Shown here: piece by piece, positions 13,601-28,600 of the stretch
Layout of the letters: each line of letters opens with the position of its first letter
How positions within the stretch are numbered: position 1 is the first letter of the stretch
Assembly: GCF_016801865.2 (NCBI RefSeq)
Contig: NC_068938.1
Span: forward strand, 114,726,615-114,790,614
Reading direction: 5' to 3'
DNA: 64,000 bases
Source of the DNA: Culex pipiens pallens
Taxonomy: Eukaryota > Arthropoda > Insecta > Diptera > Culicidae
The notes under the pieces: model-generated
What the model was told of the DNA's origin: nothing
The model's input: only the letters and a program-made list of their open reading frames with translations
Databases searched by the model: none
Translations under genes and position numbers: made by a program

Positions 13601-16600
13601 GAACTGGATCCACGTGGGGTCAGCAGAGTAGTTAATTACATTTGGCTGTTTAACCCGTTCGTTCACAGTTCCGCCGATGATTTGGGTGCCGAACCAGCTG
13701 GTCGGGGCCATCGATGGCCAGCGGATGACACTGGAGTGTCACTCCGAGGCGTATCCCAAATCAATCAATTACTGGACCCGCGAAAAGGGTGACATCGTGC
13801 CTCAAGGTGAGTAGGTTTATCCATTCCATTTGTTTCAAGCTATCAAAGATTTAGAATTGTTTATTTTTTAACGACGCTTCGTAAATAAGAAAATGCCCTC
13901 AAATTAGCTCATCGATGAATCGAAGCGCAAATCGTTACGAAAATGGCACCAGGTGGTGGTTTTTCAAAATCTCCGTCACACGTGTTCCCCCGGAAAATCA
14001 TTTCCAATTTGCATTACCAGAAGAACACAAGCCGTTAGGAATCTCTTTCGCAACCCCCGTTTCACGACCAAATGTAAGCAATCTCATTTGTTCCGTTCCG
14101 TTCCGGGCGCGCGTGTAGTGTGTCGCTCGTGTTTTCTTCTCTGTTGAAAACAGTAACATCATAATTTTCTCATATCACGTTTTGCTGATTAGATCGGCGT
14201 TACGTGCCGCCCGAAGAAAATAGAAAGGAAGGAGCCTGACAAAATAAACCCGAATGAAAGCAAACAAACACCTTCGCTCCCTGTGGTACACACCTGCAAA
14301 CGAACACACACACACTCGAGTGTTTTCACACACTTTCACTTTCGGATTTTTGGAGATCTTCAAATGAGCAAGTCTCTAGAAAACCTCAGTATCAATTATT
14401 TTTTTGATGATGATCCAAGTAAACTTTTTTTTATTCTTTTGTTAGAAACAAGCCTCAGCAGCAAAAATGACAAAAAGTTTGAAAAACTTACTTCCTTATT
14501 TTTTTTTTAAATTTATGATCAAGCATTAAAACATTTTTTAACAAGATCACGCAGGATGAATAACTCTAAAATTCCACCAGTGCTATATTGGACGTCATTT
14601 TGGATAACATATTCCAAAAGCACTTTGGAGCAATTTTGGGGTTAGATTTAAGCTCATCGATCTTTAATAAGACAACGATATTTTATTGTTATCGATAAAA
14701 TACACAACTTGACAATTTTAAAGTTCAGTTTCGTCAAGGTATAATTTAGGTATTTGCTTGTAAAATTAAATTATTGCATAGATAGTAACACCACAAAACA
14801 CGCTCCAATCATATGCTACTTATTAGCAGTAATGTACACTGTACAGTTAAAAATGATTTATTATTACATTTTATCAGATACGCATTTTTTCTTATTTTAT
14901 AGCTTACTGTTTATTGACATATATAACATCTATTTAGAGCTTCATAAAAATGACACAAAGTGTTCCAACACTTTAATAGTATGCTTTGAATGTTACTATA
15001 GAGTTCTCTTTTCATGTATCATAACATTAAGGCTCTGGAAGGCATCATCCCCAATCGGCCATTTGGCGGCCATATTTGTTTTAGAAAAACTTTCAAATCT
15101 TGATTCAAAATGTTTCAATAAAAAAAGGTTTTCTTTGTGTTGTTTGTAGAAGCAATTTACATATAGTGATAATTTTTTTGATTTCAAGTTACATACTATT
15201 TCTGGATCCTGAATTCAGAACCATCATTGACAGTCATTGCCCCAAAAGTGAAGGACACCATCTACCACCTTAAAAAAAGCTTCTGAAATGCTTCGAAACA
15301 TTGACATTTCTTTAAATGTTTCAAACCACTATATCAATGGCCGCAATAATAAGCAATAAGTTTCAAAAAGCATTACAGCGTAAACATTGAGGAAAATTAT
15401 GGAGAAATGCTTTTTGGTATGTTAATGTTGATTTATTAGCATGATTTTTTAAGTAATCATTCGAAAACATCCTTCTGTAATGTCACCCCTGATGATAAGT
15501 TAGTACATGATAAGTTTTTACGTTAGGTTTTGAATTCCGTTTGATGTAATGCTCATATTTTTTCAGTGTGTCAACTGCATCAATCCGTCGAGTTTAGAAA
15601 ATGATTTAATTTGAACAGAAGTTGTCCAAAGACCCGTTTCTCATTAAAGATATGGAAATTCATTCAACAAAAATCTGGATTCACTAGATTCTGTGCCCAA
15701 TATTATAGATTTTGAAACTAGATTTTATTTTTTTGTTTTATTTAAAATAAAATAACTACATATCAGAGTCAAGTCAAATCAAATTGAAATTTGACATATA
15801 CGAAACGAGGGAAAAACTCTTATTCAATACATAGGGATTTTTTCTCCAGAGAACTGCTTAAAACCAGCACGGCCTGGCCAATGCCAAAGGAAAACTGGAT
15901 ACTGTTTGAAGGGGACACTGCTGGCTGCTGGAAGAAATGAATTGAGGGGTTTCAAACGTTCAAGTTCAGATGTTAAGTGTACCTACTCTGGCCCAAATAG
16001 GTATGTGTGTGCTCGTGCGTTTGCCATCAAAGTCTCAAAGACAACTCTCCAAGGGGAAGCTCGGAAAAGGTTATCTCCTGTTCCACCTTTTTACTTCGAT
16101 AAGCACATGCAGCACAAGCCCAAATACCCCGAGGTTGGGATTGGGTTAGGGAGGGGGGAAAGGATAAGCGACGTGTTATGTCGTTTGTGTGCGATGTTTT
16201 TGCCAAATATGATATCTCCATTGGGGCGAGAAGCTTGAAGCCCATTCAAGAAGACACGACGAAAGGTGTGAAAGAGGTGTAAAAGTAATATTATAAGACG
16301 GAAACTGCAAGCTCATCGCAAACTTTAGGGATTTGTAATAGTTTTACAACTTTGTGTCGAGCAAAAAGCTTTAAATTTTGTGCCAGTTAGTAAGTTGAGG
16401 ATTTGAGAAGAGGATCCGGATTTGGATCATCTTTGTAAACTCATAGCTTTTGGAAAAGTTACGTATACGTTTTGTCCACCTGAAGCTTGACTGTGTGGAT
16501 TTTATGCACACAATGATACAATTACGAAAAGTTTAGGCTAAATATTTAAACGACTACTTCGTACCAAGAGGTTTTTCTTTTCAATTTCGTTATCAAGATA

Positions 16601-19600
16601 AAGTTTAGAGATTGCTTTTGAGCGTTGATGTTTTAGGGGGGAAATTAGTATTTTTCAATTTTCATCAGGTCGACGTCGTCGTGCTATCTTGTCGCACCTG
16701 CCATTTCGACGTTTCGAGAAAAACGCATTTTAATGTTTGACTTTGAATAAACAAGAACAAAAGCAAGCAATGTAAACAATGAAAAACACGTTTTGTTTGG
16801 TTGACCATTCTGTGCATTGCCCCGAAGTTTGGTTGTATTTGGTTGCCGAAGTCCCGAGTTATAATTACAAATGTTTACGGTAGTTTCACTTGTACGTGCG
16901 TCAAACGCATCCTGACCTGAAATCCCTGTGGCCAATTGTCGCACTTACCAAAATTTTCAGGGAGTGACAAGATAGCACGAAAAGATTGAAACTTTTTTCA
17001 TATGAAAAGTGACAAAAATCCGCGGAGCTTTTTTGGTTCTTATTGAATATCTCAGGATTGAAATCGAATTTTGGGGATCTGTGAAGGTCAAAAGGTGAGG
17101 CTGCACAAAATGGCGTTCTTAACTCAATTTGGCCCAAAATGCACGTACGACAAGTTAGCACGATGGCGACGAGGTGATGTTGTTTTCACCCAAATCTTAA
17201 AACGGATGTTCCTAGTCTCTTTTCATTTCAGTTAACAGTTGTATATTTAACAAAAGTTCATGCAATGGAGCAGCTGTGATCAAATACAAACTTACTCAAC
17301 ATTCATTTTTATTGGTCTTCGACCAAAAGTTCAACAATTGCCTCATTTCTTCAGCAACTAATTTTGGCAAGCAAAATCAATTTCTTAAAAATATTCAATT
17401 CAAATCTCGCTCGCTTCAACGAACGGCAAGCTTTCTCCGGCTATCGAATTGATAAGTCAAATTTATGTATCTTCTCACCCCACCCGGGAACAGCGACCGT
17501 TTCACGCCACGCGGTGGAATGAAAAACCGAATCGGCGACCGAAAAAGCGCGGTTTGGCACCCGACCAGAAAAGAGTCAAAGCAAATATAATATCTTAATT
17601 GACCTGAAATTAGGTTAATTTAATTATACGCGCTCGGTGCCAAGGTTGTGCATATTATGTATACCAGAAACCCGTTCAATAGTCCTTTTTCACACGTGGC
17701 CGGGAACACGTGCCAGCTGGGACTGCCGGAATGAATCCGCGCGAATCACTTCCGTTTAAATAAGATCATTTGCTTGAGCTGAGGCAGAAGATTTTCCACG
17801 CTGCAAATCACTGCCAAAGTGGTGTTCCAAAGATCTCTTCTCACACTCCTTTGCCGAATGATCCAATTTAAATTCTCCTGGCATCATCAAAGCGTGCCCT
17901 CGTCGTTTTCTTCAAGGAACATCATCAATTTGCATATAGTTTCATTTTACTGTTTCTATTCTCCCATTCGTGTGATTGTCGCACAGAGAGAGAAAGAGCT
18001 TCGGCTGAGTAGTGAAACTTGGCCGATTGTTCTTTGCTTGTTTCAAGTGAGTTTTCTTAGACTGCAGAACAATGGGTTGTACTAGGATCAATTTTGGAAA
18101 GAAATTTTGATGTTCAGCAAGTAATGTTGTTAAATTGTTTGAAACTTTTAAGAATAAAACCTTGGTTGTTTTTTTGTTAAGCTCAAGATATATGACGTTG
18201 AGTCCACATGTTAGTAGCATATTTATTATGGTGTAAAATATTCTCTTTATATGATCAAAGATGTGAGATCTCCTACAAACCATAACTTTTTTTTTCTTCT
18301 CAAATATTGCTCAAATTCATCAAACTTTCACATAGGAGCGGCCGTGGCTGACTGGTTACGGTGTTCGCTTTGTAAGCGAATGGTTCTGGGTTCGATGCCC
18401 ATCTGCACCCAACGAGAAAGATTAGAACACAGAAATTAGAAATGATGAATATGAACGAAAAATCAAAGTCGCTCGAGGCGGGGTTCGATTCCCCGTCCTT
18501 TGAGTTGGTAAGCAAAAAAAATGCTAACCACTAGGCCATGACGACTTGGTGAACGTATGGTGGTGTGTCCCCACGCTTCTTCCTCCCCTGTCGATTCAGA
18601 ATTGTGTTGTTGTTCGAACACTTAGTGCTCAAACACAACCCAATTACGAGTCATCTCTGCGATACGGCTTTACGCAGTAGGCCTGGCCGCTTTAACGCTT
18701 GTGATGTTTCAATGCATTCCGATGCAATGGCGCACTACAAATGTTAATAAATGACAAGAAGAGTGCTAGGCGTCATCTAACCTAAGGCACTCTCCAGGAT
18801 CCCTTCGAAAGATTGGCTGCGCTAGGGTCTGATTAGATTAGATTAGATTAGATTAGAAATTCATCAAACTTTCACATATGTGGTAACAAAATAAAAACTA
18901 ACTTAATCCACCTATGTGGTTGATGCCTTCCTCACTTTTTACCAACAATGGGTAATATGAGTGGTTTGGACACATATTTCAGCTATTTTTTTAGGTCCAG
19001 AAAAATAAGTTCACAGATATAACTTAAATTGTCATAACTCGAGACAGGGTTGCCAGATTTTCAATTATATGGACTCGTTGGAAAGGTCTCTTGATTACCT
19101 AACCAACGATGGGTCGGATGATGGTTCCGGACATCGTTTACATGCATTTAAGTGAGATCCGGCTTCAAAAAAGCACATAAATATCATTTAAGTGGTCATA
19201 ACTCGAGACAGGGTTGCCAGATATTCAATGTTGTGGATTCGTTGGAAAGGTCTCTTGATAACCTAACCAATGATGGGTCGGATGATGGATCCGGACATCG
19301 TTTACATGCATTTAAGTGAGATCCGGCTTCAAAATAGTACATAAATATCACTTAAGTGGTCATAACTCAAGGCAGGGTTGCCAGATCTTCAATAATGTGG
19401 ACTCGTTGGAAAGGTCTCTCGATTACCTAACCAACGATGGGTCGGATGATGGATCCGGACATCGTTTACATGCATTTAAGTGAGATCCGGCTTCAAAAAA
19501 GTACATAAATATCACTTAACTGGTCATAACTCGAGACAGGGTTGCCAGATTTTCAATTATGTGACTCGTTGGAAAGGTCTCTTGATAACCTTACCAACGA

Positions 19601-22600
19601 TGGGTCGGATGATGGATCCGGACATCGTTTACATGCATTTAAGTGAGATCCGGCTTCAAAAAAGTACATAAATATCACTTAACTGGTCATAACTCGAGAC
19701 AGGGTTGCCAGATATTCAATGTTGTGGACTCGTTGGAAAGGTCTCTAGATAACCTAACCAATGATGTGTCGGATGATGGATCCGGACATCGTTTACATGC
19801 ATTTAAGTGAGATCCGGCTTCAGAAAAGTACATAAATATCACTTAAGTGGTCATAACTCGAGACAGGGTTGCCAGATCTTCAATAATGTGGACTCGTTGG
19901 AAAGGTCCCTTGATTATCTAACCAATGATGGGTTGAATGATGGATCCGGACTTCGTTTACATGCATTTAAGCGAGATCCGGATATATGTGAAAACAAATT
20001 TTTATACATAACTTTTGAACTACTTATCGAAACTTCAAACAATTCAATAGCGATGTATGGGACCCTAAACCAAGTCGAATGCAACTGGTTCGATCAAAAT
20101 CGGTTCAGCCAGTGCTGAGAAAACTTGGCAAGATTTTTGAACACATACATACATACACACACACACACATACACACACACACATACACACACACACATAC
20201 ACACACACACACACACACATACACACACACATACACACACACACACAGACATTTGTTCAGTTTTCGATTCTGAGTCGATATGTATATATGAAGGTGGGTC
20301 TTCGAGCTTTTAATAAAAAGTTCATTTTTAGAGCAGGATTATAGCCTTACCTCAGTGAGGAAGGCAAAAGAAGGTTTCTTTAAAATCGGTTCAGACAGTG
20401 CTCAGAAAACTAAGTGATATTATTGGTTATTAACACACATACACACTATGGTGGGTCCAAATCCGGGCTTTCTCGGGGCTCCTCTGCTGAGATCAAATAT
20501 TGTCCCATCACCAGGCTAAATTCCAAATTTGAGCTCACGGGAACCCCTTCCTATAATCGTTTAATGTTTGTATGAGAAAAATTGTCAAAATGTATAGAGA
20601 AAAGCAACAGTTTTAGTTTTTTACCTGTGAAGGGCGCAACAGTCGTCCAATATTTTTCAATTCTAAGATTCTAGGATCTTGTAAGAATGCTCCGGTGGAA
20701 TCGCTGGCGGTGGTTGGACTCGCAATCCAAATAAAACTGTTGCTTTTCTCAATATATTTTGACGATTTTTCCCATACACTGATTAGAATGGGCTCAAATT
20801 TTGAATGTAGCCTAGTGATTAGTCAACTTTCGATTTCAGGTAGTAGCCCATAGAAAGTCCGAATTTGGACCACCGTAACACACACAGTTGCACAGCCAGA
20901 AACTTGCTCAGTTTTTGATTCTGAGTTGAAGGGTATACATAAAAGTGGGTTTACGAGCTTTTTGTGAAAAGTTTTTTTTAGAGCAGAATTATAGCCTTAC
21001 CACCAGGCAAACAAGTTCAGTAGACCCTCTCTGTGTCGATATTGATGGAGAGCGAAAAAACATACCATCCATTTTAACGACCCCAGGTCTTTTGAGGTCT
21101 CTATTGCAAGTTTCTGCTCGAACATCGGAGTCCAAAGGCTTGAATGGGGAAAGCACCTAAATCTCTTTCTACTCCAAGAAACCTTCCATCCCAAGGTTTT
21201 AACTGACGACCTTTGGATTGCAAGTCCAACCGCCGCCAGCGATTCCACCGAAGTAGGCTTGGTTTGGTGTGTTGTTTGTACAAATAGCGCGGAGACTACT
21301 CCTACTCTTGGGATGACTTAACGGCCTGACAACAACAAAGGCCGGGACCAAACCGAGAATTGATCATCCGATTACTATGCGTACAGCGGGAATGTGGGAG
21401 GTATCAAATTATAGCACGAAAAATCAAAGCATGCTATGTATTTGGAGGGACTGAAAGTCCATCGAAAAATAAACTGCCCATGTTCGCATAAATGTCCCAT
21501 ATGCAAAAACAGCAAGCTGAGAAAAACGCATTTGAAGTTTGTCCCACACATAGGCTACGTGTTAAGTTTTCGCGAAAAAACTTTATTTCCTCCTGATTAC
21601 TATAACAAAGTACTGGATGTTATAGGCTTTTCTGAAAGGGCACACAATTTTGAACCAAACTGCATCAATAACTCAAAAACGATGAAAATGCATATGGGAC
21701 ATTTATGCGATCAGGGGCAGTAAAGGTTTATTGAGGAATCGATGATCGACAACGATAGAGTCGACTGTAATGTTTGTGTTTAAGATGTGGAGCTTGATTC
21801 CAATTTCATACTTTAAATTTAAATGATGTCCAATTTCGTTTTCAAATGAACTCGGTGTGCCCGATCTGTTAAAAAAAGAAAAAAAGGATCGACAAATGCG
21901 TGGCAAATGTCTCGGTTCCAAATTGGCTGCTACATGGCGGGACTTGCTTTGCCCTATGAAATATATTTACGCCAAAATGACGTCTCGCTGCTCGCTCATT
22001 AGCATGACAATAACCGACCAACCAAACGGTGTGTGTGTCTGTGTGAAGTTCGAGTGGGTTGAGGAAACAACAGCTTGGGTCTTTGGGTTGGTGGTCCCCA
22101 CCGACCGTGTGCCGTTTTCATATGATTTTCCGCCAAGTATGAAAATCACACCGCTACAATTATGCAAATTTAACAAGTTCACCATTCCACGTGCGTTTTT
22201 CTCCGTTTTCCTCCCATTCCCGGTGTTGTACCGGGATGCCATTCTCGGACCGTTTTTCACCATTTTGCTTTTTCTCTCTTTTTTTCTTTCCCCTCACGCT
22301 CACCGTTACGGACTCCACGTGGGACAACTGCCCTGTAGGTGGCAAATACGAACCAGTTCTGATAGACAACGCGTACAAAGTGGTGATGAAGCTGAGCATC
22401 AAGGTTGTGAGCCAGGCCGATTTCGGATCGTACAAGTGTATCGCTAAAAATTCCCTCGGGGAAACCGACGGCACCATCAAGCTCTACAGTAAGGATTGCT
22501 TTCCGATAGATTCCTGCTCGTGTGGAAAAGTGGAATTCTGCCTTCCGTTGTTGACCAGGTCCCGGCCCAGTGCTCGCAGAAGCGACAAACCGGCAAACGG

Positions 22601-25600
22601 CAGAACCGGAAACAGTTTGCCACTTTCCACCGTGCATTGCCGGGCCATATCGTGCCCCAGTTTGCCGTTGCCTATTGGATTTTATGGTAATCGTTGTTTT
22701 GCCGTTTCAGAACTTCCAAAAAGTGCAATCAATTCCGTCGAGGCGTTCGAGGGACGGAGGAAAAGTAAGTACAACAACTGCGACAAACTTTAAATTTCAT
22801 TTGTGGCATAGTTTCGATCTGATGTCATCGAAATGGGTAAGCTTCCCTCCTCCCCTCCATTAATTCGTTCCTCATGAAACTCATCAATTAATCTCAATAA
22901 AGCATAATTTTCATAAACTGTGCAGAACTAACCATGGGCCTCTACTCCCTCCATAATTAAGTCACCGACGGGACCAAATTACGATGTCAACTATTTTTCT
23001 CCATTACAAGTGGCGTTGCCTTCGCTTTGTGACAAAAACAGTTTGTGACTCAAACCAGCTGGTCCTTCTCTAGGTCGGTAGTTTGGCGCCATTTCAACCG
23101 AATGAATGGTGCCAATAATGTTTTTCGTTTTTTTTTGGGAAGGAAGCTTTTCCTTCCCGGCTCATTAAATGTGTCACTTTATTGGTGACTGGCCGGACCT
23201 TGGAAGCAAAGGGTGGGATGGGATCACGTGGCGTGTAGGTGGACTCTGATTTGTTTCCTCGTGGATTAGGCGTTAGAAGATTGATAGTGATCGCACCACG
23301 TAATCAGCGTTGAGTATCATGGCTTCCGTAAATTAAGCGTTATTAGTCGTAATGTTGACGTCCGAGAGGGCCAGTGTCACGCGATGGGGTGCTTGTCAGG
23401 ATTTATCGCGATGCTAGTTTAAAGTGGTAACTTTTTGTTGATGATTTCAAGGTTTTGGAATATTTGATAAATAGGGGTTGAAGAAAACAAAGACTCTAAA
23501 ATGAAAATTACTGTTTCTATCGAGAATAAAATCGCTGCATTTTTTTTACTAAATATAGGCCAAATACAAAAAGTAAAGTTGTTTTATTCTTTTGCTAAAT
23601 TCATTTTAAAAATATTAAACTCTTTTTAGTTAAATTTATGCACTGAAATTTTGAGAAACTGCAAACTTACCTATTTTTCAAAACTAAAACACTGCGAAAC
23701 ACAAACAACTTCAAACAAAATATGAAGTTGAAAATATTTTGAAAACTCGAAAAACCCATTACAAGTGTAAAAAGATCTGGTAATCTTGAGAACATAAAGG
23801 TTTTGCAGAAGTGGTACTTTCGCAAAACTATATATTGAGAAAAATCTCCCTGGCACTTTTTCATACCCGTTTAAGAATTTTTATCCTTCGCTAAAATAAT
23901 TTATCGGTGTGTGATAAAAATTTAAAACTTCATTTAGCAAATTGCCAGCCAATTTACTCCTCTGTCGGGTGGAACAGTGTCGTTCCCGAAAAAAAAAATA
24001 CCGCCCTCAATTCGGAACGGAAGCCCCGCGCTGCTTTGACACCCAAGTTCATTGTTTTTCTCCCTCATAACTTGACATTTGTCATGGAAAACAATTTCTG
24101 TGCCATAATACTCATTATGGACGACTTTACACATTTTTTACGACTTCACAGGTCGCAAAGGTCTTCCTGCGTTCTCCCTGGCGGTGGGTGGTGAGCAAGT
24201 GAACCGCTCATGTGCATACACATCCACCCACAAACACACCTTCACACAGCGTGATGTTCTTTCATGTTGTGTATTTATTGCTTCAACCACGTTACTGGTT
24301 CCAAGGAACCAGCGGTGGCATCGACTGGTGCACGTAAAACCGACGGCGACGCCGACTTGTAAGGTGCCTGAACTGAACTTACGACACGGGGATGGTGAGG
24401 TCAAAGTGCGGTGTGTTGGAAACAAATTTCATTAATAATTATTATTTTAATAAGAAAAGTTCGATTAACAAATTAGTACTGTAAAAAAGCTTAACTTGGT
24501 TAGTAGAATCTTAAAGTAAGATACATGTTTCTGCTCTGAAATGGCTTCTGAGAAGTTTCTCACCTGAAATGTTCTGCTAATCTCTGAATCACGAATTTGA
24601 CATCCCGTTCTAGAATTGATGAACTCAAATAGAACACGAATTAAATTAATTTTATGATAAATTTAATGTTTTTGTTTTTTTCTTGTTAGAAATACCTCAA
24701 AAGAGAAATCATTAATTGGTAAAATTTAAATTCCCATATTGACGTTTTATTCGTCAGATTAACCAGGCAGGACAACAGATTGTTAAATAAATTTGATTAA
24801 TCATACCCAAGTAACATTTTTTTCCAGGAGTTCTACAAGAGCTCTTCAAGATAGCTACAGCATAGCAGTTTGGACCGCGGTAGGATAAAACTCTCTTCAA
24901 GTACTCTTCCAAACTCCTGAAGAAGTTTTGAAGAGAATTTTATCCTACCGCGGTCCAAACTGCTATGCTGTAGCTATCTTGAAGAGCTCTTGTAGAACTC
25001 CTGGAAAAAAAAGTTACTTGGGATACTTTGATAATAGAGTCAATGTAATTTCAAAAGAATCAAATAGCTTCAAATACTTTTTTAAAACAAAAATAAATAA
25101 ATCACATAAGCATAAGCATATTTTCCAGAAGCTGTAAAGATCAAATACAGAAGAATATTTGTAAATTTTTATCTACTTCTTTACTCACTGACTCACTAAC
25201 TATTATACTTACTCACTCACACGCTCACTTTTTTTACTCCCTCACTAATTCCTTGACTTATTAAATAACACACCTACTGACTTGCTCTTTCACTAAATCC
25301 CTTACTCACTAACTCAATCACTCGTTTAATCACTCACTACTAACTCACTTATTTATTCACTTACTCATTTAGACAATGGAGCACTTCCATAAGAGCAGTT
25401 TTTGCTTTTTGCCTTCCTCACGTTACTGAGGAAAGGCTATAAAATCACTCGAAATATGAACTTCTCTATTAGACCTCCTAGACCCACCGTCATGTATACC
25501 TATCGACTCAGAAACAAATTCTTAGCAAATGTCTGTGTGTGTGGTGGGATGTTGATCAAAAAATTGTTACTCGATTATCTCGACATTGGCTGAACCGATT

Positions 25601-28600
25601 TTGTTCGTTTTGGCGTCATTTGATCCGTCTTGGGGTCCCATAAGTCGCTATTAAAAATTATGCAGTTTAGTTAAGTACTTCAAAAGTTATGCTAAAAAAA
25701 CGATTTTAACAAAAGTTCGGATGATTGTAAAAAGGGTGGTTTTTGTAAGAAAACCCCTATGCTATTTTCAGAAAGGTATTTAAAATACCTTTCCAACGCG
25801 TCTAAGACATTGAAGAACTGACAACCCTATCAAAAGTTATAAGCACTTAAGTGTTATTTATGCACTTTTTCGAGGCCGGAACTCAGATATTTTGATGAAA
25901 ATGCTGTCCGGATCTCTCATGCGATCTATCGTTGGATAGGTATTCAAAAGACCTTTCTACCGCGTCCAAAACAATGAAGATCTGACAACTCTATCAAAAG
26001 TTATGAGCACTTCAAAGTTATTTATGCACTGTTTGGAAGCCGGATCTCAGATATTTTGATGGAAACATTGTCCGGATCTCTCATGCGACCTATCGTAGGA
26101 TGAGTATTCAAAAGACCTTTCTAACGCGTCCAAAACATTGAAGATCTGACAACCCTATCAAAAGTTATAAGCACTTAAGTGTTATTTACGCACTTTTTGC
26201 ATTTTGGATAGCACCCTTTAAATGTGAGGAAGGCGCCAACCACCAAAGGGTGGATTAAGTAACGTTTTTACAATGTATTCCTCTCGAAATCCGTTGCTCC
26301 ATCACCCATTACTGACTTTCTTACTTTTAATTCACTAACTCACTCGCACTCTAACAAACTAAATAACTCATTTGCTGAATAATCAACTCACTTCCATCGT
26401 CTCACTCACTCTCTAACTGACTAACTCATTTATTCACTCACTCACTTAATTACTTGCGCGCTTAATCCCTCACTGACGTACTCTTTGACAGATCCCAAGT
26501 AACAAACGATTTGCCTAATACTCTTCACAAGTTTTATTAAAGCTTTGGAAAATGTTACCAAGTTTCATAACAACTTTGAATTATCCTATCAAGTTCTATC
26601 CTCGCTTTTCTTTCAAGATATCTTGAAAACTTTTCTAGTAGGTTTTCAAGACTGTCGAAACAGTTTTATTTATTAGTTTAAATAAGATTGTCAAGCATTC
26701 TTTTAGTGACTCAAATAAAACCATCTTAAAACCAATTGTGCTAGTAGTTGCATGTTCCAAAACCGTAGGACTTTAGCTGTCAAAAGCAACATTTCAATCA
26801 TGGAGCAGCAGCAGCAGCGCAGTTGCAGGAGACATTTTGTGTGAATTTACAGATTATGAAATAAAAATTCCGTTACCATTATTGTTGCTATCTTTGTGAA
26901 AACCATTTAAAGCGAAAAGTGATTTTTTTGCGGTTAAAATTATTCAAGGAGCAGTCGAACCATGCCGTCCCTAGTTTGGGATTTTTTCTGAGGATTGAAG
27001 AAAATTAGTGTTGTGCAATGTCTATGCTGATTCGTAATCCATCATTGGATGAAAACTAACGAGGCAGCAAATGTGTTTTTTTTAATTATTAATTTGACTA
27101 GCGTTCAAATTAACTATTTCAACTTCCAAAACGGCATTTTCTTGTCCAAGAATAAGTTGATTTGTTCAAGAATGTTTTAAATTCACAACGGCTTCCTGAA
27201 GATAAGATTAAAACTCTTCAGTTTTAGAAATGGCTAAATTAAAACCATGAATATTTTGTTGCATGTATTGCTACGCTCAGTTTGTTCAGTGCAGTTTAGA
27301 GGTTAGGTGATCGATTAATAAGAGAATAAAAAGTGTTATTTGTGATTATTTTTTCTGTGGCGGATGAAACCTATGACAAACGTTGTAAATGTGTATGTGA
27401 AATAAAGAAAAAGTGACGAAAACCATGATCATGTTCATGATAAAGTGAAATATAGAATATGTGACGAAATAAAGCCAAACCAAATAATTGACACTTTGGA
27501 ATACGTTTTGTCATGTAGTATGTTTTTTCCGCAGTATTGTTAATGTTATATGAATAAAAAACAGAGCTATTATTGTGTTTATTTATTTAGAGAGTAAATT
27601 ATGATCAAATCTACAGCAACAATCAAAAAGGGCGCATGCAAATTTGGAACAATTATTATTAAAGTTCTTAGACAACAGGTAACTACTCATCTAAATCCCC
27701 TTTGCGGAAGAAAGCTGGAGAGGATTGCTGTTGTTTGAGTGTCCGAGTAATGTGAACCTGAAAATTAGCTACACAGTCGAAATTTTTGTCCACCCTTTTC
27801 CCGTGTTGGTCCAGAAATTTTCACTACCCGGATCTATTTTCCACCATCGATACAAGCATGCGCTACGGCCAGTGCAACGTGTGATTTAGCCTTGGTTAAA
27901 GCAATATCAAGTCTTTCACAAGTCTTACAGTTCTTCAGAAGTCCCCACCAAGAGCATGCTTAGAATAATTACATTTAACATGGTTTTAATCAAGAAAAGA
28001 ATGGTTTAACGATTTTCGCCATATTGAGAGGCAAGAAATTGGGCAAAAAATCGCAGCCATGTTGAATATTTGAGAGATATCAGAATTTAAACGTATTTTG
28101 GCATGAAAATCTTGTAGGTTATTTAAAGATTCAACAAGGCGAGCAGTATTTTTTCGAGGCATCTTGAAAAATTATTCGATCATTTTTTAATGGCATGAAC
28201 TTTTTGGATATGTTCACTAAATTATGCATGTTTTATTTTTCAATATAGCATTTTCCTTGTAAATTTTTGTCTTGTATAATTTTCTAATACTTGTTTATCA
28301 AGTAGGGTACACCATAAGACAGAATGGTTTTGATGATAATATTTTTGAATTCAATAAGATCTAGTTAAGGCACGTTTGGTTTTCTTCAAGAGCTGTTCCA
28401 TTTATAACTCGATTTATTTCAGTCGCTAAGAAGTCTTCCAGGATACTCCAAAACCATTTATCATTTACACAAGATTTATTTAATTCAGCAAGAGTCTTTG
28501 AAGACATTGCTAAAACTTATCTGCTAGATTATATCGTTTTAAAACATCCTTGAAAATTGATCTTCATAACCTCCTAAAATAGTCCACTTTGCACTTAACT

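Larger units (their letters stand above)
18891..20370. mobile_element. Element carrying a 164-bp tandem array, copy 1
   Basis: The left terminus is AACTTAATCCACC..GGTTGATGCCTTCCTCAC and the right terminus is CTCAGTGAGGAAGGCAAAAG, so a GCCTTCCTCA motif is inverted at the two ends. In between are about six 164-bp monomers, then a (CA)n tract and the 'gattctgagtcgatatgta' block. Copy 2 (31301-32870) has the same layout in opposite orientation, and copy 3 (25407-26270) is a diverged relative. No protein is encoded. Confidence 0.85.

Noticed and set aside
13915..14147. Possible alternative exon after DIP exon C
   Set aside because: The frame is open for 67 codons but contains no Ig or linker motif and no acceptor/donor pair in phase 1.
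15906..16238. 110-codon ORF in the 8.5-kb intron
   Set aside because: No domain, no splice sites matching the phase-1 pattern, and an overlapping antisense ORF of similar length.
18335..18410. Possible functional tRNA-Thr(TGT) gene
   Set aside because: It folds well but is the head of a dispersed SINE with a target duplication and a second copy at 37336. There is no T-run terminator directly after the tRNA part.
20079..20313. His/Thr-rich ORFs
   Set aside because: These are translations of the (CA)n microsatellite.
21857..22447. 196-codon ORF overlapping DIP exon D
   Set aside because: It is in a different frame from the Ig3 exon and runs through the intron with no domain; it is a chance ORF in a GC-richer segment.
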